Source: Pseudarthrobacter sp. NIBRBAC000502770 (GTDB taxonomy: Bacteria; Actinomycetota; Actinomycetes; Actinomycetales; Micrococcaceae). Taken from it: a stretch of 64,000 bases of DNA. Shown piece by piece: positions 27,273 to 35,831 of this stretch. Position numbers and translations under genes: made by a program. The notes beneath the pieces are model-generated. The model did not search any database. It was not told the origin of the DNA and worked only from the letters and a program-made list of their open reading frames with translations. The stretch lies in contig NZ_CP041198.1 of NCBI RefSeq assembly GCF_006517815.1, forward strand, positions 2,046,001-2,110,000. The letters run 5' to 3'. Positions within the stretch are counted from its first letter, which is position 1, and every line of letters starts with the position of its first letter.

Positions 27273-27839
27273 TCACCGGTGGGATTCCATGGACTGCAGC
27301 ATGGCCTGGACCAGGGATTCCTGCAGCCAGGTGGTGAAGTTGTATACCAGCGCCAGGTAGCTCTCCACATCCTCGGCCTGGGACCAGTCCTGCATGCGGT
27401 GGACGTGCTCGGCGTCGGCCTCGTCCCTGATGTCCAGCCGCTCCGCCAGCACAAGGCGGACGTCGTTCAGCGCCATGGACCAGTGCTTTGCCCCTTCGGG
27501 CGTCAGCACGATCTCGTCTTTGTCCAGGTCCAGGGCCGCAGCGCGCAACGCACCGATCTTTGTTTCCCGCAGTGACCGCTCGGTGAGCTGGCGGAACTCA
27601 AGGGACGCGGCGCCGTCGTCCTTCGCCACGTTGGGCAGCAGCCGCCGGACGGCACGGTCGTTGGGCTCGGCCACGTCCATGTCCAGGCCAATGAGGGCTG
27701 CCAGCGGGTCCTGCCCGGTGCGGTCCTCCGGCTGGAGCATGGAGATGACGTCATCGATGAGGCTGCGCAGCAGGTCCCGTTCGGCAGGTTCCAGGAAACC
27801 GGTGATGCCCTTGAGCCCGTATTTGAATGCCTTAGCCAC
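27273..27839 (-). CDS. DUF2017 domain-containing protein
   Basis: 188 residues from the GTG at 27839 ([15 protein letters not shown]), which overlaps the clpS end by 8 bases. It is a mostly helical, soluble protein with an [17 protein letters not shown] segment and a conserved end around [20 protein letters not shown]2017 proteins follow clpS in many actinobacteria, so a link to ClpS-ClpAP/ClpCP proteolysis is suggested by context only. No catalytic motif was recognised. The longer upstream frame is shadow of clpS. Confidence 0.85.
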   Translation of the reverse strand: MAKAFKYGLKGITGFLEPAERDLLRSLIDDVISMLQPEDRTGQDPLAALIGLDMDVAEPNDRAVRRLLPNVAKDDGAASLEFRQLTERSLRETKIGALRAAALDLDKDEIVLTPEGAKHWSMALNDVRLVLAERLDIRDEADAEHVHRMQDWSQAEDVESYLALVYNFTTWLQESLVQAMLQSMESHR

Positions 27840-28215
27840 GTTTCCCCTTACCCTGGCCCGGACCGCCGGACTTGCCGGACTTGCCACCGGTTCCGCCGCT
27901 GGCTTTTTCCACGGTTGCCCAGAGCCCAAACCCGTGCATGGCCACGGCGTGGCGCTCCACCTGTTCCTTGCTGCCGGAGGCAACGATGGACCGGCCCTTC
28001 TTGTGGACCTCCATCATGAGCTTGTTGGCTTTGCTTTCCGAATAGCCAAAGTAGCTTTGGAAGATGTAGCTGACGTAGCTCATCAAATTGACGGGATCGT
28101 TCCAGATCACCAGGTTCCAGGGGATGTCCGGCGCGGTCAGGGAGTCGGTGGACTCTGCTGTGCCGGTCCGGATGCCCTCCTGTGTATCAGGGCCGGGCGC
28201 AACGCTTATGGTCAT
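27832..28215 (-). CDS. clpS: ATP-dependent Clp protease adaptor ClpS
   Basis: 127 residues. The ClpS core is plain: PWNLVIWNDPVNLMSYVSYIF, with the Asn-Asp-Pro loop that binds N-degron residues, then HKKGRSIVASGSKEQVERHAVAMHGFGLWATVE. It delivers N-end-rule substrates to the Clp ATPase. The C-terminal 20 residues are a Gly/Lys/Ser tail (GGTGGKSGKSGG) not found in E. coli ClpS. It heads the run clpS-DUF2017-murI-MBL-rph-rdgB and is divergent from pncB. Confidence 0.94.
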   Translation of the reverse strand: MTISVAPGPDTQEGIRTGTAESTDSLTAPDIPWNLVIWNDPVNLMSYVSYIFQSYFGYSESKANKLMMEVHKKGRSIVASGSKEQVERHAVAMHGFGLWATVEKASGGTGGKSGKSGGPGQGKGKRG

Positions 28216-28240
28216 CTGTCCATTCTATGTGGGGGTTGGG

Positions 28241-28417
28241 GCCCACGACGGCGAGGGACCCACGGCGAAGCGAAGCGAGACGCGGGAGCCCTCGGGTGGG
28301 CCCACGACGGCGAGGGACCCACGGCGAAGCGAAGCGAGACGCGGGAGCCCTCGGGTGGGCCCACGACGGCGAGGGTCCCACGGCGAAGCGAAGCGAGACG
28401 CGGGAGCCGTCGGGGAC
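28241..28417. repeat. Three tandem 59-bp direct repeats
   Basis: Units begin at 28241, 28300 and 28359, each opening GCCCACGACGGCGAGGG and containing GGCGAAGCGAAGCGAGACG. Units 1 and 2 look identical; unit 3 differs by a few bases (GGTCCC for GGACCC, and a changed end). Each junction contains GTGGGCCCAC, a 10-bp palindrome flanked by CCCTCG and CGAGGG, so hairpins can form. The period is not a multiple of three. The array fills the clpS-pncB divergent region. Confidence 0.93.
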
Positions 28418-28430
28418 TAGAGTGACTTTC

Positions 28431-29759
28431 GTGAGCACCTCAGCCGGCTGGGACCATCCCCGCACGTCCTTTTACACCGACCACTACGAGCTGACCATGC
28501 TGCAGGCGTCCCTCCATTCCGGGGCGGCCCACCGCAGGTCCGTGTTCGAGGCGTTTGCGCGGCGCCTGCCCGACGGCCGGCGCTACGGCATCGTGGCCGG
28601 CACCGGTCGCCTGCTGGAAGGCATCGCGAATTTCCGTTTCGGCGAGGCGGAACTGGAGTTCCTGGAACGCACCAACGTGGTCAACCGGGAGACCCTCGAG
28701 TACCTGGCCAACTACAGGTTTTCCGGCGATATCTGGGGCTACGCCGAGGGCGACGCGTACTTCCCCAACTCCCCCATCCTGGTGGTGGAGGCCTCGTTCG
28801 CCGAAGCCTGCATGCTGGAGACCTACCTGCTGTCAGTGCTCAACCACGACACCGCCATCGCCTCCGCCGCCTCCCGCATGGTCACCGCTGCGGGCGGCCG
28901 CCCCTGTATCGAGATGGGCTCCCGGCGCACGCATGAAGAAGCGGCCACCGCCTCAGCGCGCGCGGCGATCATTGCCGGTTTTGACAGCACCTCCAACCTG
29001 GAGGCGGGCATCCGCTATGGCGTGAAGACGGTGGGCACCGCCGCCCATTCCTTCACGCTGCTGCACGATACCGAACGGGAGGCCTTCGAGGCCCAGATTG
29101 CCTCCCTGGGCGCGGGCACGTCCCTCCTGGTGGACACCTACGACGTCGAGAAGGCCGTCCGCACGGCCGTCGAGTTGGCAGGGCCCGGCCTGGGCGGCGT
29201 CCGGCTGGACTCAGGCGACCTGGTGGCGCAGGCACAGTGGGTGCGCCGGCTCCTGGACGACCTCGGCAACGAGCACACCAAGATCGTGGTGACCTCGGAC
29301 CTGGACGAATACGCCATCGCAGCCCTGCAGTCGGCCCCCGTGGACTCCTACGGCGTGGGCACGTCGCTGGTCACAGGTTCCGGCGCCCCCACCGCCAGCA
29401 TGGTCTACAAGCTGGTCAGCCGCGCCGACGACGACGGAAACTTCGTGTCCGTGGCGAAGGCGGCCAAGAACAAAGCCAGCGTGGGCGGCCGCAAATATGC
29501 CCTCCGGAAGCTGGACGAACGCGGCCGGGCCACCGCCGAGGTGGTGGGCGTGGGCCACCGGCCGGAGGATGACGGCAATGACCGTCCGCTGCTGCAGCAG
29601 TTCATGAAGAACGGCGAACTGCTCCCGGGCTGGACCGGCCACGAAGGTGTACTGCGCGCACGGCAGCGGCACGCAGACACCATGGCGGAGCTGCCCCCGG
29701 TGGTCAACCGCCTGCAGCGCGGCGAGGCCGCGATTCCCACCATTTACGAGGAGCACTGA
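28431..29759 (+). CDS. pncB: Nicotinate phosphoribosyltransferase
   Basis: 442 residues from a GTG at 28431 (VSTSAGWDHPRTS); a GTG at 28422 is equally open. Codons further upstream run into the 59-bp repeats and are not coding. It joins nicotinate to PRPP, the salvage entry to NAD. Marks are FYTDHYELTMLQA, VFEAFARRLP, the catalytic-His region VGTAAHSFTLLH, GVRLDSGDLVAQA and YGVGTSLVTGSGAP. The stop and the pncA start share one base (TGATG). No clear ribosome site precedes the start. Confidence 0.94.
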   Translation: MSTSAGWDHPRTSFYTDHYELTMLQASLHSGAAHRRSVFEAFARRLPDGRRYGIVAGTGRLLEGIANFRFGEAELEFLERTNVVNRETLEYLANYRFSGDIWGYAEGDAYFPNSPILVVEASFAEACMLETYLLSVLNHDTAIASAASRMVTAAGGRPCIEMGSRRTHEEAATASARAAIIAGFDSTSNLEAGIRYGVKTVGTAAHSFTLLHDTEREAFEAQIASLGAGTSLLVDTYDVEKAVRTAVELAGPGLGGVRLDSGDLVAQAQWVRRLLDDLGNEHTKIVVTSDLDEYAIAALQSAPVDSYGVGTSLVTGSGAPTASMVYKLVSRADDDGNFVSVAKAAKNKASVGGRKYALRKLDERGRATAEVVGVGHRPEDDGNDRPLLQQFMKNGELLPGWTGHEGVLRARQRHADTMAELPPVVNRLQRGEAAIPTIYEEH

Positions 29760-30391
29760 TGTCCCGCGCCCTGATCATCGTGGACGTGCAGAACGATTTC
29801 TGCGAGGGCGGTTCACTCGCCGTGCCCGGCGGTGCCGCGGTTGCCGGTGCCATCAGCGAATACCTGGACGCCCACCACACCGAATTCGACCACGTGGTGG
29901 CGACCCAGGACTGGCACATCGATCCGGGCAGCCACTTTTCCGACACGCCCGACTACCGGGACAGCTGGCCCCGGCACTGCGTGGCGGGCACCCGCGGCGC
30001 CGACCTCCACCCGAACCTGGACACCGAATACGTGGACGCCTACTTCCGGAAAGGCCAGTTCGCGGCCGCCTACTCGGGCTTCGAGGGCCTGCTGGCACCG
30101 GAGGACGCAGTTCCCACCGGCGAACGCCAGGCAGGCGGCCTGCCCGGCGCCGCGGCAGCACTGGAAACTGATGAGGACGCCATTGGCCTCGACGACTGGC
30201 TGCAAAGCCACGACGTGGAGGACGTGGTGGTGGTGGGCATCGCCACCGACTACTGCGTGAAGGCCACCGCCCTCGATGCCGTCCAGGCCGGCTACGGCGT
30301 CACCGTGGTGCGGTCGCTCACCGCCGGCATCGCCGAGGACCTGGAGGACGCCGTCGCCGAAATGGAGCTCGGCGGGGCGGACATCGCCTGA
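29759..30391 (+). CDS. pncA: Nicotinamidase
   Basis: 210 residues. It deamidates nicotinamide to nicotinate, the substrate of the PncB encoded just upstream. The triad is visible: Asp9 (VDVQNDF), Lys98 (FRKGQ) and Cys166 (DYCVKATA). The metal ligands Asp51, His53 and His73 lie in QDWHIDPGSHF and WPRHC. An insert of about 20 residues around QAGGLPGAAAALETDEDAI is longer than in the mycobacterial enzyme. Translation is coupled to pncB. It converges on the helicase gene 18 bases away. Confidence 0.95.
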   Translation: MSRALIIVDVQNDFCEGGSLAVPGGAAVAGAISEYLDAHHTEFDHVVATQDWHIDPGSHFSDTPDYRDSWPRHCVAGTRGADLHPNLDTEYVDAYFRKGQFAAAYSGFEGLLAPEDAVPTGERQAGGLPGAAAALETDEDAIGLDDWLQSHDVEDVVVVGIATDYCVKATALDAVQAGYGVTVVRSLTAGIAEDLEDAVAEMELGGADIA

Positions 30392-30409
30392 TTCCTGCGA
30401 GTGCGGCCG

Positions 30410-32185
30410 CTACTTGCGGCCCACGAACCAGTCCTGGAGCTTGCGCAGCCGCGACTTCAGCTGCTCCTCGTTGGCCTGGGCCACCGGGGGTCCTCCGCAG
30501 ACAGTGCGGAGCTTGGTGTGCACCACTCCGTGCGGGGTCCCGGTCCGGGCAGACCAGGCGGCCACATTCTTGGCCAGTTCGTTGCGCAGGTCCATCAGCA
30601 TCCGGTGGTCAGGGACGGCCGGAACCTGCTGGGCCGCCGGGGCCTTCCGGTTCTTCCGGTTCAGCTGCTCGTGCTGGCGCTGGCGCAGCAGCGTCCCCAC
30701 CTGCTCAGCGTCGAGGAGGCCCGGGATCCCCAGGAAGTCCAGCTCGTCGTCGGACCCCACTTCACCGCCGGTGCCGAACTCGCCGCCGTCGAACAACACG
30801 CGGTCAAAGGACGCCTGGGAGTCCAGCGCCTCGAACTTGCCCTTGGTCAGGCTGTCCGAGGCCTTGTCCTCACGGTTGGCCTCGGCCATCAGCGAGTCCT
30901 CGGGGTTGAAGAGGCCGTCGCCGTCTTCCTTCTCGGGCCGGTCCAGCGCGTGGTCCCGTTCCATCTCCATGGAGTTGGCCAGCGCCATCAGCTGCGGCAC
31001 GGACGGCAGGAAGACCGACGCCGTTTCGCCCCTTTTGCGGGCACGCACGAAGCGCCCCACGGCCTGGGCAAAGAACAGCGGCGTGGATGTTGAGGTGGCG
31101 TAGACACCCACGGAAAGCCGGGGCACGTCAACGCCCTCGGACACCATGCGGACCGCAACCATCCAACGCTTGTCGCCGGCCGAAAAGTCCTCGATCTTGC
31201 TGGACGCCTTGGCGTCGTCGGAGAGGATGACGGTGGGCGATTCGCCGGTGATCCTCTTCAGCTGCCCGGCGTAGGCACGCGCGTCCTCATGGTCCGTGGC
31301 GATGACCAGGCCACCGGCATCCGGTACGGTGCGCCGGACTTCGCTGAGCCGCTTGTCCGCACCGGCCAGGACGGCGGGAATCCACTCCCCCGCCGGGTTC
31401 AACGCAGTCCGCCACGCGTGGCTGGTGATGTCCTTGGTCACGGCGGCCTCACCCAGGGAGGCCGCCATTTCCTCACCCGCGCTGGTACGCCAGCGCATCT
31501 GGCCGGAGTAGGCCATGAACATCACGGGCCGCACCACGTGGTCCCGGAGGGCGTTGCCGTAGCCATAGGTGTAGTCGGCCTTGGAGCGCCGGATGCCGTC
31601 ACGGTCCTCGGCGTACTCCACGAACGGGATGGGCGAGGTGTCCGATCGGAACGGCGTACCGGTCAGGGACAGCCGGCGCACCGCGGGGTCGAACGCCTCG
31701 CGCAGGCCATCGCCCCAGGACAGTGCCTCGCCGCCGTGGTGGATTTCATCCAGGATCACCAGCGTCCGGGCGGCCTCGGTCTTGGCGCGGTGCAGCATGG
31801 GTTTGCTGGCCACCTGCGCATAGGTGACGGCGACCCCGATGAAGCCGCGGCCGTGCTGGCCGTCGGAGTTCTTGAAGTTGGGGTCGATGGCGATCCCCAC
31901 CTTGGCGGCCGCATCGGCCCACTGGCGCTTCAGGTGGTCCGTGGGTGCCACGATGGTCACCCGGTTAACGGCACCGGAATCGATCAGGGTGGAGGCGATC
32001 CGCAGCGCGAACGTCGTCTTGCCTGCACCCGGGGTGGCCACGGCGAGGAAGTCGCGGGGGCTGTTCTGCAGGTAGAGGTCAAGGGCTTCCTGCTGCCAGG
32101 CACGGAGTTTCGGGGCGGTTCCCCAGGCTGCACGTTCCGGGTATGCCGGAGGCAGGGTGGGGCCGCCAAAGAGCGTCTCCGTCAC
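30410..32185 (-). CDS. DEAD/DEAH-box superfamily 2 helicase
   Basis: 591 residues, GTG start. Motif I VATPGAGKTTFALRIA, motif II LVILDEIHH, motif III LSLTGTPFRSD, and C-terminal motifs V/VI around VSEGVDVPRLSVG and FFAQAVGRFVRARKR are all present. This is an intact ResIII-type SF2 ATPase. The last 170 residues are charged and low in motifs. Such proteins in actinobacteria are DNA-repair or nucleic-acid remodelling helicases of uncertain role. It is cotranscribed with the DUF3039 gene (one shared base, TAGTG). Confidence 0.88.
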   Translation of the reverse strand: MTETLFGGPTLPPAYPERAAWGTAPKLRAWQQEALDLYLQNSPRDFLAVATPGAGKTTFALRIASTLIDSGAVNRVTIVAPTDHLKRQWADAAAKVGIAIDPNFKNSDGQHGRGFIGVAVTYAQVASKPMLHRAKTEAARTLVILDEIHHGGEALSWGDGLREAFDPAVRRLSLTGTPFRSDTSPIPFVEYAEDRDGIRRSKADYTYGYGNALRDHVVRPVMFMAYSGQMRWRTSAGEEMAASLGEAAVTKDITSHAWRTALNPAGEWIPAVLAGADKRLSEVRRTVPDAGGLVIATDHEDARAYAGQLKRITGESPTVILSDDAKASSKIEDFSAGDKRWMVAVRMVSEGVDVPRLSVGVYATSTSTPLFFAQAVGRFVRARKRGETASVFLPSVPQLMALANSMEMERDHALDRPEKEDGDGLFNPEDSLMAEANREDKASDSLTKGKFEALDSQASFDRVLFDGGEFGTGGEVGSDDELDFLGIPGLLDAEQVGTLLRQRQHEQLNRKNRKAPAAQQVPAVPDHRMLMDLRNELAKNVAAWSARTGTPHGVVHTKLRTVCGGPPVAQANEEQLKSRLRKLQDWFVGRK

Positions 32186-32523
32186 TACTTGTTGTTGCCC
32201 GAGTCTCCCGGACCCTTCCCGCCGTCGTTGCCCGGCCGGAGGCCCTCATAGACTTCCTTGCACTCCGGGCAGACCGGAAACTTCTGCGGGTCCCTGCCCG
32301 GCGTCCAGACCTTGCCGCACAGGGCGATGACGGGTTCGCCGGTCATCGCGGACTCCATGATCTTTTCCTTGCGCACATAGTGGGCAAAGCGCTCCCGGTC
32401 GCCCGGTTCCACTTCCTGGCGCAGTTCCTCGCGCTCAATGGTGGCCGTGGACGTTCCAGCCCCGGAAAGCTCGCGCATCGGGTCGTTTTCGAGAGGGTCC
32501 GTCATGCTAGTCATGGCATCCAT
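32185..32523 (-). CDS. DUF3039 domain-containing small zinc-ribbon-like protein
   Basis: 112 residues from ATG 32523, with GGAAAGG five bases upstream. The DUF3039 core is DRERFAHYVRKEKIMESAM, GEPVIALCGKVWTPGRDP and FPVCPECKEVYE; the three cysteines and a histidine look like a metal site. The C-terminus is Gly-rich. Function is unknown. It precedes and overlaps the helicase by one base, suggesting that the two proteins act together. Confidence 0.87.
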   Translation of the reverse strand: MDAMTSMTDPLENDPMRELSGAGTSTATIEREELRQEVEPGDRERFAHYVRKEKIMESAMTGEPVIALCGKVWTPGRDPQKFPVCPECKEVYEGLRPGNDGGKGPGDSGNNK

Positions 32524-32631
32524 CTTAGCCTTTCCGCCGGCCGGGCGTTCGACGGCGGCACGCCCGCGCCGGGGTCCGGAACCGGCCGTCGTCGTACTTT
32601 TTTGCAGCCGGCCGGTGCCCCGCAGGACAAG

Positions 32632-33411
32632 CTACAGACCCTGCCAGGCCGGCTTGTTCTCATACGTATGGCGGTAGAAATCAGCGAGTTTCAGCGCCGA
32701 GGCGGCCGCTTCGTCCAGCAGGATGGTGGCGTGCGGGTGGAATTGCAGCACCGAGGCGGGACAGATGGCGGCCACCGGCCCCTCGACCAAATCGCGGACG
32801 GCCTGGGCCTTTTGCGCGCCCGTGGCGAGGAGGATCACGTGGCGCGCCGCCATTATGGTGCCCAGTCCCTGGGTGATGACGTGGTGCGGCACCCCACCCA
32901 GGTTGTCGAAGAACCTGGCGTTGTCCCGGCGTGTCTGTTCGATCAGGCTTTTAATCCGGGTCCGTGACGCGAAGGACGAGCTCGGTTCGTTGAACCCGAT
33001 ATGGCCGTCGGTGCCAACGCCCAGCAGCTGCAGGTCAATGCCGCCGGCAGCAGCCATGGCCTCTTCGTAGGCGGCGCAGGCAGCAGGAATGTCTGCGGCA
33101 GTCCCGTCAGGCACGTGGACGTTCTCCGGAGCGATGTTCACGCGGTTGGTGAACTCCCGGCGGACCACCTCGCGGTAGGACGCCGGGTGGCCGGCGGGGA
33201 GGCCGACATATTCATCCAGCGCGAATGCCGATGCCTGGCAGAAATCCAGGCCCTGCCCGTGCCGGGCCGCCAATTCGTCATACACCGGCAGGGGCGAGGA
33301 ACCGGTGGCCAGGCCAAGGACCGCGTCCGGCTTGCGGCGGACCAGCTGTTCGACGGCGTCGGCCGCAAGCCTTCCAACCTGCCGGCTGCCGCCGAGGATC
33401 ACGACTTCCAT
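32632..33411 (-). CDS. nagB: Glucosamine-6-phosphate deaminase
   Basis: 259 residues. It converts glucosamine-6-phosphate to fructose-6-phosphate and ammonia. Motifs are LGLATGSSPLPVYDEL, FALDEYVGLPAGHPASY (catalytic Asp), LLGVGTDGHIGFNEP (catalytic His) and the phosphate-site Lys/Arg region SLIEQTRRDNARFF. It starts 21 bases after the ABC permease stop on the same strand, so it could be read from the ABC promoter, though no functional link is obvious. No nagA or sugar uptake gene is adjacent. Confidence 0.93.
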   Translation of the reverse strand: MEVVILGGSRQVGRLAADAVEQLVRRKPDAVLGLATGSSPLPVYDELAARHGQGLDFCQASAFALDEYVGLPAGHPASYREVVRREFTNRVNIAPENVHVPDGTAADIPAACAAYEEAMAAAGGIDLQLLGVGTDGHIGFNEPSSSFASRTRIKSLIEQTRRDNARFFDNLGGVPHHVITQGLGTIMAARHVILLATGAQKAQAVRDLVEGPVAAICPASVLQFHPHATILLDEAAASALKLADFYRHTYENKPAWQGL

Positions 33412-33432
33412 GCTGTTCCCTTCCTGGAACTG

Positions 33433-35004
33433 TCAGCGGTTGACGGTTACCTGTGCCAGGAGCTCGGGCCCGCGGGCATCAAGCCACCTGCCGCCAAGCC
33501 GGACACCGGACAGGAAAAGGACCAGGCCCAGCAGGGTTCCCACCGCCAGGTTGGACCAGCCGAACAGGGCGTTTCCCGTGACCGCCTGCGCCACCAGCAG
33601 CGCCGCCTCCGGCAGGACCAGGACCATCAGCACCAGCATTCCCACGAACTGCACGGCCAAAGTCTGCCCCACGTTGCCCGGGGGCTTCTTGAACGGGCTG
33701 TCGCCCGGCAAGGGGACGGTGACCGTGTACCGGGCCGACACCACCGAGGACAGCCCCAGGCCGGTAAAGAGGATCCCCAGGCTGAACCCCAACTGGCCGG
33801 GCAGCCCCGTCCAGTTGCGGGCAAAGGCGGCATACCCCACCGAGAACACCAGCACGACGGGCAGCGCGAAGGTCATGCACGCCAGTGCCCGGCCCAACCG
33901 GTCCGCCACCCCCCGGACGCCCGTGGCCAGGTGCAGTGCGAAGGCGGTGTTGTCATAGGAGACATCTGCGGAGATGGACCAGGCCAGGATGAAGGCGGAC
34001 ACCGGGGCCAGGAACGCCAGGCTGCCGTAGCTGCCGGTCTGGGCCCCCTGGAACGCCAGCACCACCGGAAGCAGCGGGATGACCACCAGGGAGCCCGAGT
34101 ACCGGGGGTCCCGGAACCAGTAAGTCAGGGACCTTGCCATGACGGCGCCGGCGGGGGTGGCCGGCAGCACGCCGAACAGACCAAGCCTGCCGCCCCTCCG
34201 CTTCCCGGCGCCGGCGTAGGGCGGGGTGACAAGTGCCCGCTCGAGCAGCAGCTTCCAGCACCAGGCCAGGGCCCCGAGGACAGCCACCGACACCACCAGC
34301 TTCACGGCGGCCTCGGCGGGCCGGCCCGACGCGATGTCGCCGGCCAGCGACCAGGGCGCCCCAAGCGGCGTCCAGGACAGGGCACGGGCGAAGTCCGGCA
34401 GGAACCCCGTGGACCCGGAGATGCCGCGGCCAACCCCCGCCACGATGGGACCCAGCAGGACCAGCGGAACCATGAACGCGAGGGCGCTGATGTCCTTGAA
34501 GCGCCTGGACGCGGCCAGGCTTGCTGTTGCCGTGGTGACCACCTTGGCCAGCACAATGCACGTCATGACGCCCAGGCACGCGCCGGCGAGGGCTGCGAGC
34601 GCCGGAAGCGCGCCGCGGGACCAGGTCACCACGGTGGCCAGTGACACCACCGTGGTGGCCAGTCCGGGGATGCCAATCAGTCCGCCGAGGGCCAGTCCGG
34701 CGAGCATCTGCTTCATGGGGATGGCGAAGGTGGTAAAGCGGGCCGGGTCGAGGGTCATGTCCGTGGCCGATGCCACCACCGGAACCACTGCCCAGCCCAG
34801 GACGGCGGCTGAGCCGCCCAGGACTACCGCGGTATGTGCGGTGACCGGCCCGGCGGTGCGCAGCAGGACCAGGGCCATGACCAGCGTCGCCACCACCCCC
34901 AGCGCATAGAGTCCGGCGATGGCCATGCCCACCAGCTGCCAGGGGCTGCGACGGAGTCCGTTCCGGAGCAGCGTGAGCTTGAGCCTTAAAAGGTGCGCAA
35001 CCAT
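33433..35004 (-). CDS. ABC-2-type transporter permease
   Basis: 523 residues with about 12 hydrophobic segments. It begins MVAHLLRLKLTLLRNGLRR, a short basic cytosolic start, and has long Leu/Val/Ala-rich helices. No solute-binding protein is encoded nearby, so this is an export or membrane-remodelling type permease. It overlaps the ATPase gene by 19 bases, and the two form a two-gene exporter. The substrate (lipid, antibiotic or peptide) cannot be told. Confidence 0.82.
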   Translation of the reverse strand: MVAHLLRLKLTLLRNGLRRSPWQLVGMAIAGLYALGVVATLVMALVLLRTAGPVTAHTAVVLGGSAAVLGWAVVPVVASATDMTLDPARFTTFAIPMKQMLAGLALGGLIGIPGLATTVVSLATVVTWSRGALPALAALAGACLGVMTCIVLAKVVTTATASLAASRRFKDISALAFMVPLVLLGPIVAGVGRGISGSTGFLPDFARALSWTPLGAPWSLAGDIASGRPAEAAVKLVVSVAVLGALAWCWKLLLERALVTPPYAGAGKRRGGRLGLFGVLPATPAGAVMARSLTYWFRDPRYSGSLVVIPLLPVVLAFQGAQTGSYGSLAFLAPVSAFILAWSISADVSYDNTAFALHLATGVRGVADRLGRALACMTFALPVVLVFSVGYAAFARNWTGLPGQLGFSLGILFTGLGLSSVVSARYTVTVPLPGDSPFKKPPGNVGQTLAVQFVGMLVLMVLVLPEAALLVAQAVTGNALFGWSNLAVGTLLGLVLFLSGVRLGGRWLDARGPELLAQVTVNR

Positions 35005-35780
35005 TCCAGCCCTTCCGTGTGGCTGTGGCCGCCGACCAGCTGTACGAAGCGGTCCTCGAGCGAGGCGCCGGCGCGCACCTCATCCACGGTGCCTGCTGCC
35101 AGCAGCCGGCCTTTGGCCACCACCGCGACGTGGTCGCACATCCGCTGGACCAGGTCCATCACGTGGCTGGATACGATGACCGTGCCGCCGGAGTCCACGT
35201 ACCGGTCCAGGATGGAACGGATGTTCGCCGCAGAGACGGGGTCGACCGCTTCGAAGGGCTCGTCCAGGACCAGGAGGCGCGGGGCGTGGATCAAGGCGGA
35301 GGCCAGGGCAATTTTCTTGGTCATGCCCGCCGAGTAGTCCACCACCAGCGTGCCCGCATCCTGGCCGAGGTCCATGGCGGCCAACAGCTCCCCCACCCTC
35401 GCTGCCACGACGGCGTTATCCATGCCGCGCAGCAGGCCGGCATACGTAATCAGCTGCTCGCCCGTCAGCCGGTCGAAGAGCCGCACGCCGTCGGGCAGGA
35501 TTCCCATGAGCCGCTTGGCTTCAAGGGGGTGCTGCCAGACGTCGACGCCGTGCACCACGGCAGTGCCGAAGTCCGGCCGCAACAGGCCGGTGGCCATGGA
35601 CAGCGTGGTGGTCTTGCCCGCACCGTTGGGGCCCACGATGCCAAAGAACGAACCGGCCGGGACGTCCAGGCTGATGCCGTCCACCGCGATCTTGCCGCCA
35701 AACCGCTTGGCCAGCCCGCGGATGGAAAGGGCCGGTACGGGGCCGGAAGACGGCGGCTGTTCAGGGATCGGGGCAGTCAT
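34986..35780 (-). CDS. ABC transporter ATP-binding protein
   Basis: 264 residues. Walker A GIVGPNGAGKTTTLSM, signature VDYSAGMTKKIALASAL (a YSAGM form of LSGGQ), Walker B LLVLDEPFEAVDP and the switch His in VIVSSHVMDL are all present, so it is an active ATPase of the DrrA/CcmA-like group. It pairs with the permease that overlaps its 3' end by 19 bases. The Pro-rich first 15 residues are poorly conserved. It is divergent from the antiporter gene across 51 bases. Confidence 0.92.
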   Translation of the reverse strand: MTAPIPEQPPSSGPVPALSIRGLAKRFGGKIAVDGISLDVPAGSFFGIVGPNGAGKTTTLSMATGLLRPDFGTAVVHGVDVWQHPLEAKRLMGILPDGVRLFDRLTGEQLITYAGLLRGMDNAVVAARVGELLAAMDLGQDAGTLVVDYSAGMTKKIALASALIHAPRLLVLDEPFEAVDPVSAANIRSILDRYVDSGGTVIVSSHVMDLVQRMCDHVAVVAKGRLLAAGTVDEVRAGASLEDRFVQLVGGHSHTEGLEWLRTF

Positions 35781-35831
35781 GATGCCAGCCTAGCCCGCGG
35801 ACCGGCGCAGCGGGGGTGGGAGACTATCGTC

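Noticed and set aside
28241..28417. CRISPR array
   Set aside because: Units are directly adjacent without spacers, and no cas genes are near. It is a simple tandem repeat.
28182..28430. Upstream extension of pncB through the 59-bp repeats (open reading frame)
   Set aside because: The repeat unit is 59 bases, so each copy is read in a different frame. The real protein begins where NAPRTase homology starts (VSTSAGWDHPRTS).
32524..32631. Terminator hairpin after nagB (ACCGGCCG / CGGCCGGT)
   Set aside because: The loop is about 20 bases and there is no T-tract. Many such pairings occur by chance in GC-rich DNA.
35019..35831. N-terminal extension of the antiporter through the ABC ATPase gene
   Set aside because: The extension is antisense shadow of the ATPase, and the ATG at 35832 starts a proper first helix.
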